Positions 62,218-64,000 of a stretch of 64,000 bases of DNA are shown here, piece after piece. Made by a program: the position numbers and the translations under genes. Source of the stretch: Rikenellaceae bacterium (GTDB lineage Bacteria; Bacteroidota; Bacteroidia; Bacteroidales; Rikenellaceae); contig SUZE01000003.1 in the NCBI GenBank assembly GCA_015060075.1, positions 60,048 to 124,047 of the forward strand, read 5' to 3'. Position 1 is the first letter of the stretch, and each line of letters opens with the position of its first letter. The notes beneath the pieces were generated by a model. The model saw only the letters and a program-made list of their open reading frames with translations, searched no databases and was not told the origin of the DNA.

Positions 62218-63096
62218 ATGAATAAGTTAAAGGCGATTATAGCTATTTTTGCAATATTTTTATTTGTCGGGTGCGCCGAACGAAAAGTTGTTGTTGAAAA
62301 TCGTGCTGTTGTTTCGATTGCTCCGCTTAAACCTCTGGTGGAGAATATTTTAGGAGATGACTTTGAAATTTCGGTACTTGTTCCGCAAGGAGCCTCTCCC
62401 GAAACATTCGAACCAACACCAAAGCAATTGCGAGATGTCGAAACGGCTCGCTTTGTATTCGGCACAGGACTGCTCGAATTTGAGCAGGAGTTACTTCACC
62501 GCATTGCCCGTAACGAACAGATTATCAACCTTTCACAAGGTATAGAACTTATTGCTGGTTCCTGCTCGCATTCACATCAGTCGCACTCTACAACCTGCGA
62601 ACATGGTCATCATCACGCTCACGGCATTGACCCTCATATTTGGTGTTCGCCAAAGGCACTCGGCAAGATGGCAGAGAATACTTACAACGCAATCGTCAAA
62701 GAGATGCCCGACTCCACAAAGTACACAGAGCGCTATACTACCCTATGTATCAAGCTTTTAGAACTCAACGAAGAGGTTTCGGAATTGTGTAGTCAATCGC
62801 CTCGTTCAACATTCTTTATCTACCACCCTGCCCTAACCTATCTCGCTCGCGACTATGGGCTTACTCAGGTTGCAGTGGAGCACGAAGGCAAAGAGCCAAG
62901 TGCGAAACACCTTGCCCGCATCATCGAGCAGGCGCAAAAAGAGGGCGTGAAACACATATTTTACCAGTCGGAGTTTCCCGCCTCATCTGTCGAGATAATT
63001 TGCAAAGATTGCAATGCTACTGCGGTGGAAATCAATCCATTAGAGGAAGATATTTTTGAGAATATTCGTCATATCGTAACCCTAATCACCGAGTAA
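62218..63096 (+). CDS. znuA: Zinc ABC transporter substrate-binding lipoprotein
   Basis: The protein of about 292 residues has a lipobox VGCAE (Cys19), so it is lipid-anchored. It has the cluster A-I fold start VVSIAPLKPLVENILGD, a His-rich flexible loop (CSHSHQSHSTTCEHGHHHAHG near 110-135) typical of zinc-specific binding proteins, and DPHIWCSPK just after it. I start it at MNKLK (62218), since the upstream in-frame ATG lacks a signal sequence. znuC follows with a 2-bp gap. Confidence 0.92.
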   Translation: MNKLKAIIAIFAIFLFVGCAERKVVVENRAVVSIAPLKPLVENILGDDFEISVLVPQGASPETFEPTPKQLRDVETARFVFGTGLLEFEQELLHRIARNEQIINLSQGIELIAGSCSHSHQSHSTTCEHGHHHAHGIDPHIWCSPKALGKMAENTYNAIVKEMPDSTKYTERYTTLCIKLLELNEEVSELCSQSPRSTFFIYHPALTYLARDYGLTQVAVEHEGKEPSAKHLARIIEQAQKEGVKHIFYQSEFPASSVEIICKDCNATAVEINPLEEDIFENIRHIVTLITE

Positions 63097-63098
63097 TA

Positions 63099-63851
63099 AT
63101 GGAGTCACTTGTTTCGCTAAAAAATGTATCGGTGCAGTATGATGAAAATATTGCATTAGAGAGTGTTTCGCTTGATATTTATCCCGATGATTTTCTGGGC
63201 ATTATCGGACCAAATGGCGGTGGTAAAACCACTCTCGTAAAGGCGATTTTAGGCACTATCTCGCATAATGGAGAGGTTGCATACTCCCCCACTCTTTCAG
63301 AGCAAGGTCATCGCCTTATCGGCTATCTTCCGCAACAAACAGAGTTTGACCGAGCCTTTCCGATTTCTGTCATAGAGGTTGTGATGTCTGGCTTGCAAGC
63401 AGAGAAGGGATTGATGAAACGCTACTCTACCGCCGACCGTAAACGGGCAATGCAACTGCTTGAAATGGCGGGAATTGCAGATATTGCTGAGCGACAAATA
63501 AGTGAGATTTCCGGAGGACAGATGCAACGAGCATTGCTTTGTCGTGCAGTGATTTTAGAGCCAAAATTGCTGATTTTAGACGAGCCGACCAACTTTGTGG
63601 ACAACCAATTCGAAAACGAATTATACACACTTCTGCGCCGTTTGAACGAGCGTATGGCGATAGTAATGGTATCACACGACTTAGGCACAATAACGAGCGT
63701 TGTAAAGAGCATTGTTTGTGTCAATCGCACCGTGCATCGCCACAACTCGAACGTCATAACTGCCGAGCAGTTGGAGAACTACCACTGCCCAATCCAAATT
63801 ATCTCGCACGGACACGTTCCACATACCGTATTGGAGCATCACCACCACTAA
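63099..63851 (+). CDS. znuC: Zinc ABC transporter ATP-binding protein
   Basis: The 250-residue ATPase has Walker A GPNGGGKTT (37-45), a Q-loop in YLPQQ, the signature ISGGQMQRALL, Walker B LLILDEPTN (followed by FVD in place of GVD), and the H-loop VSHD. The C-terminal tail is rich in His (HGHVPHTVLEHHHH), which may sense or bind zinc. The matching permease gene is at 47492-48343. Confidence 0.93.
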   Translation: MESLVSLKNVSVQYDENIALESVSLDIYPDDFLGIIGPNGGGKTTLVKAILGTISHNGEVAYSPTLSEQGHRLIGYLPQQTEFDRAFPISVIEVVMSGLQAEKGLMKRYSTADRKRAMQLLEMAGIADIAERQISEISGGQMQRALLCRAVILEPKLLILDEPTNFVDNQFENELYTLLRRLNERMAIVMVSHDLGTITSVVKSIVCVNRTVHRHNSNVITAEQLENYHCPIQIISHGHVPHTVLEHHHH

Positions 63852-63870
63852 AAGAGATACAACCGAAACA

Positions 63871-63903
63871 AAAAAGCAGCACGAAAAATCGTGCTGCTTT
63901 CGT
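63871..63903. terminator. Bidirectional terminator after znuC
   Basis: AAAGCAGCACGA and TCGTGCTGCTTT form a 12-bp stem between convergent genes. Confidence 0.88.
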
Positions 63904-63924
63904 ATTATTAGGATTAGCCCTGAA

Positions 63925-64000
63925 TTAGTCAGAGAGCGATACTCGCTTGAATACGAGAACCTTTGCCTCCGAATCAGCTGCCTTGATAATCTCCTTAACA
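63925..64000 (-). CDS. C-terminal end of an unidentified gene (cut by window edge)
   Basis: An open minus-strand frame enters from the right edge and stops at 63925 (TAA). The visible residues end in EAKVLVFKRVSLSD. The codon pattern resembles real genes here and a terminator follows. The product is not identifiable from 24 residues. Confidence 0.55.
   Translation of the reverse strand, partial: VKEIIKAADSEAKVLVFKRVSLSD

Overview
The window is a piece of a Bacteroidales chromosome. The evidence is the promoter style (many TAnnTTTG -7 boxes and almost no Shine-Dalgarno sequences), lipoprotein signal peptides on most exported proteins, fimbrillin-like and FISUMP-like lipoproteins, HU/SPOR proteins, DUF1573, DUF1846, FloA, and Bacteroidetes-type SerA and CdaA. 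A Rikenellaceae/Alistipes-like source is possible, but the sequence alone does not fix the genus. Nearly all genes are chromosomal housekeeping or envelope genes. There is no rRNA, CRISPR, intact insertion sequence or prophage.

Layout. 0-1.8 kb: a RecA/RepA-like ATPase gene between two palindromic TGTAAC-rich repeats, then a promoter-leader-terminator unit. 1.8-4.8 kb: guaB and guaA (GMP synthesis), with a GuaA whose glutaminase domain has lost its catalytic residues. 4.9-8.8 kb, minus strand: a lipoprotein, an NfnAB-type flavin/Fe-S oxidoreductase pair and a DUF1573 protein. 8.9-9.8 kb: tRNA-Asn, tRNA-Val and a complex repeat zone. 9.8-14.1 kb, minus: Spy-like protein, LuxC-like acyl-CoA reductase, MFS transporter, FISUMP lipoprotein. 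14.2-16.4 kb: double CDGSH protein and a porin. 16.4-18.3 kb, minus: HAD phosphatase, ruvB, tRNA-Arg. 18.4-23.7 kb, plus: lipoprotein/OMP pair, orphan histidine kinase, lgt, HU-SPOR protein, GtrA-like protein, tRNA-Ser with a repeat. 24-31 kb: two paralogous fimbrillin-like lipoproteins around an OmpH/cdaA/DUF1846 cluster. 30.9-47.4 kb, minus: long runs including PduO adenosyltransferase, a BaiN-like flavoprotein, GH2 and GH31 glycosidases, FloA/NfeD, TrkH with a HAMP partner, and mtaB. 47.5-60.7 kb, plus: zinc-type ABC permease, LptF/G-like permease, fmt, serC-serA-DUF1015, SGNH hydrolase, recA, rel and a HIT protein. 60.7-64 kb: an AT-rich gene-free stretch, an XRE regulator and znuA-znuC.

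The most unusual content is non-coding. (1) Intergenic tandem arrays with a strict 7-bp period but changing unit sequence recur more than ten times. Several end within about 10 bp upstream of a -7 box, and others encode the C-terminal residues of proteins. (2) A repeat of about 110 nt occurs twice, with a hairpin whose two copies differ by paired compensatory changes. (3) The 3' ends of tRNA-Val and tRNA-Ser sit in long near-perfect palindromes centred on their terminators, followed by copies of a large folded element that ends in a T-arm-like motif. (4) A few genes have the -7 box so close to the start codon that their mRNAs should be leaderless. These, with the degenerate GuaA and the structured leaders of guaB and of the 18.7-kb lipoprotein gene, are the main leads.
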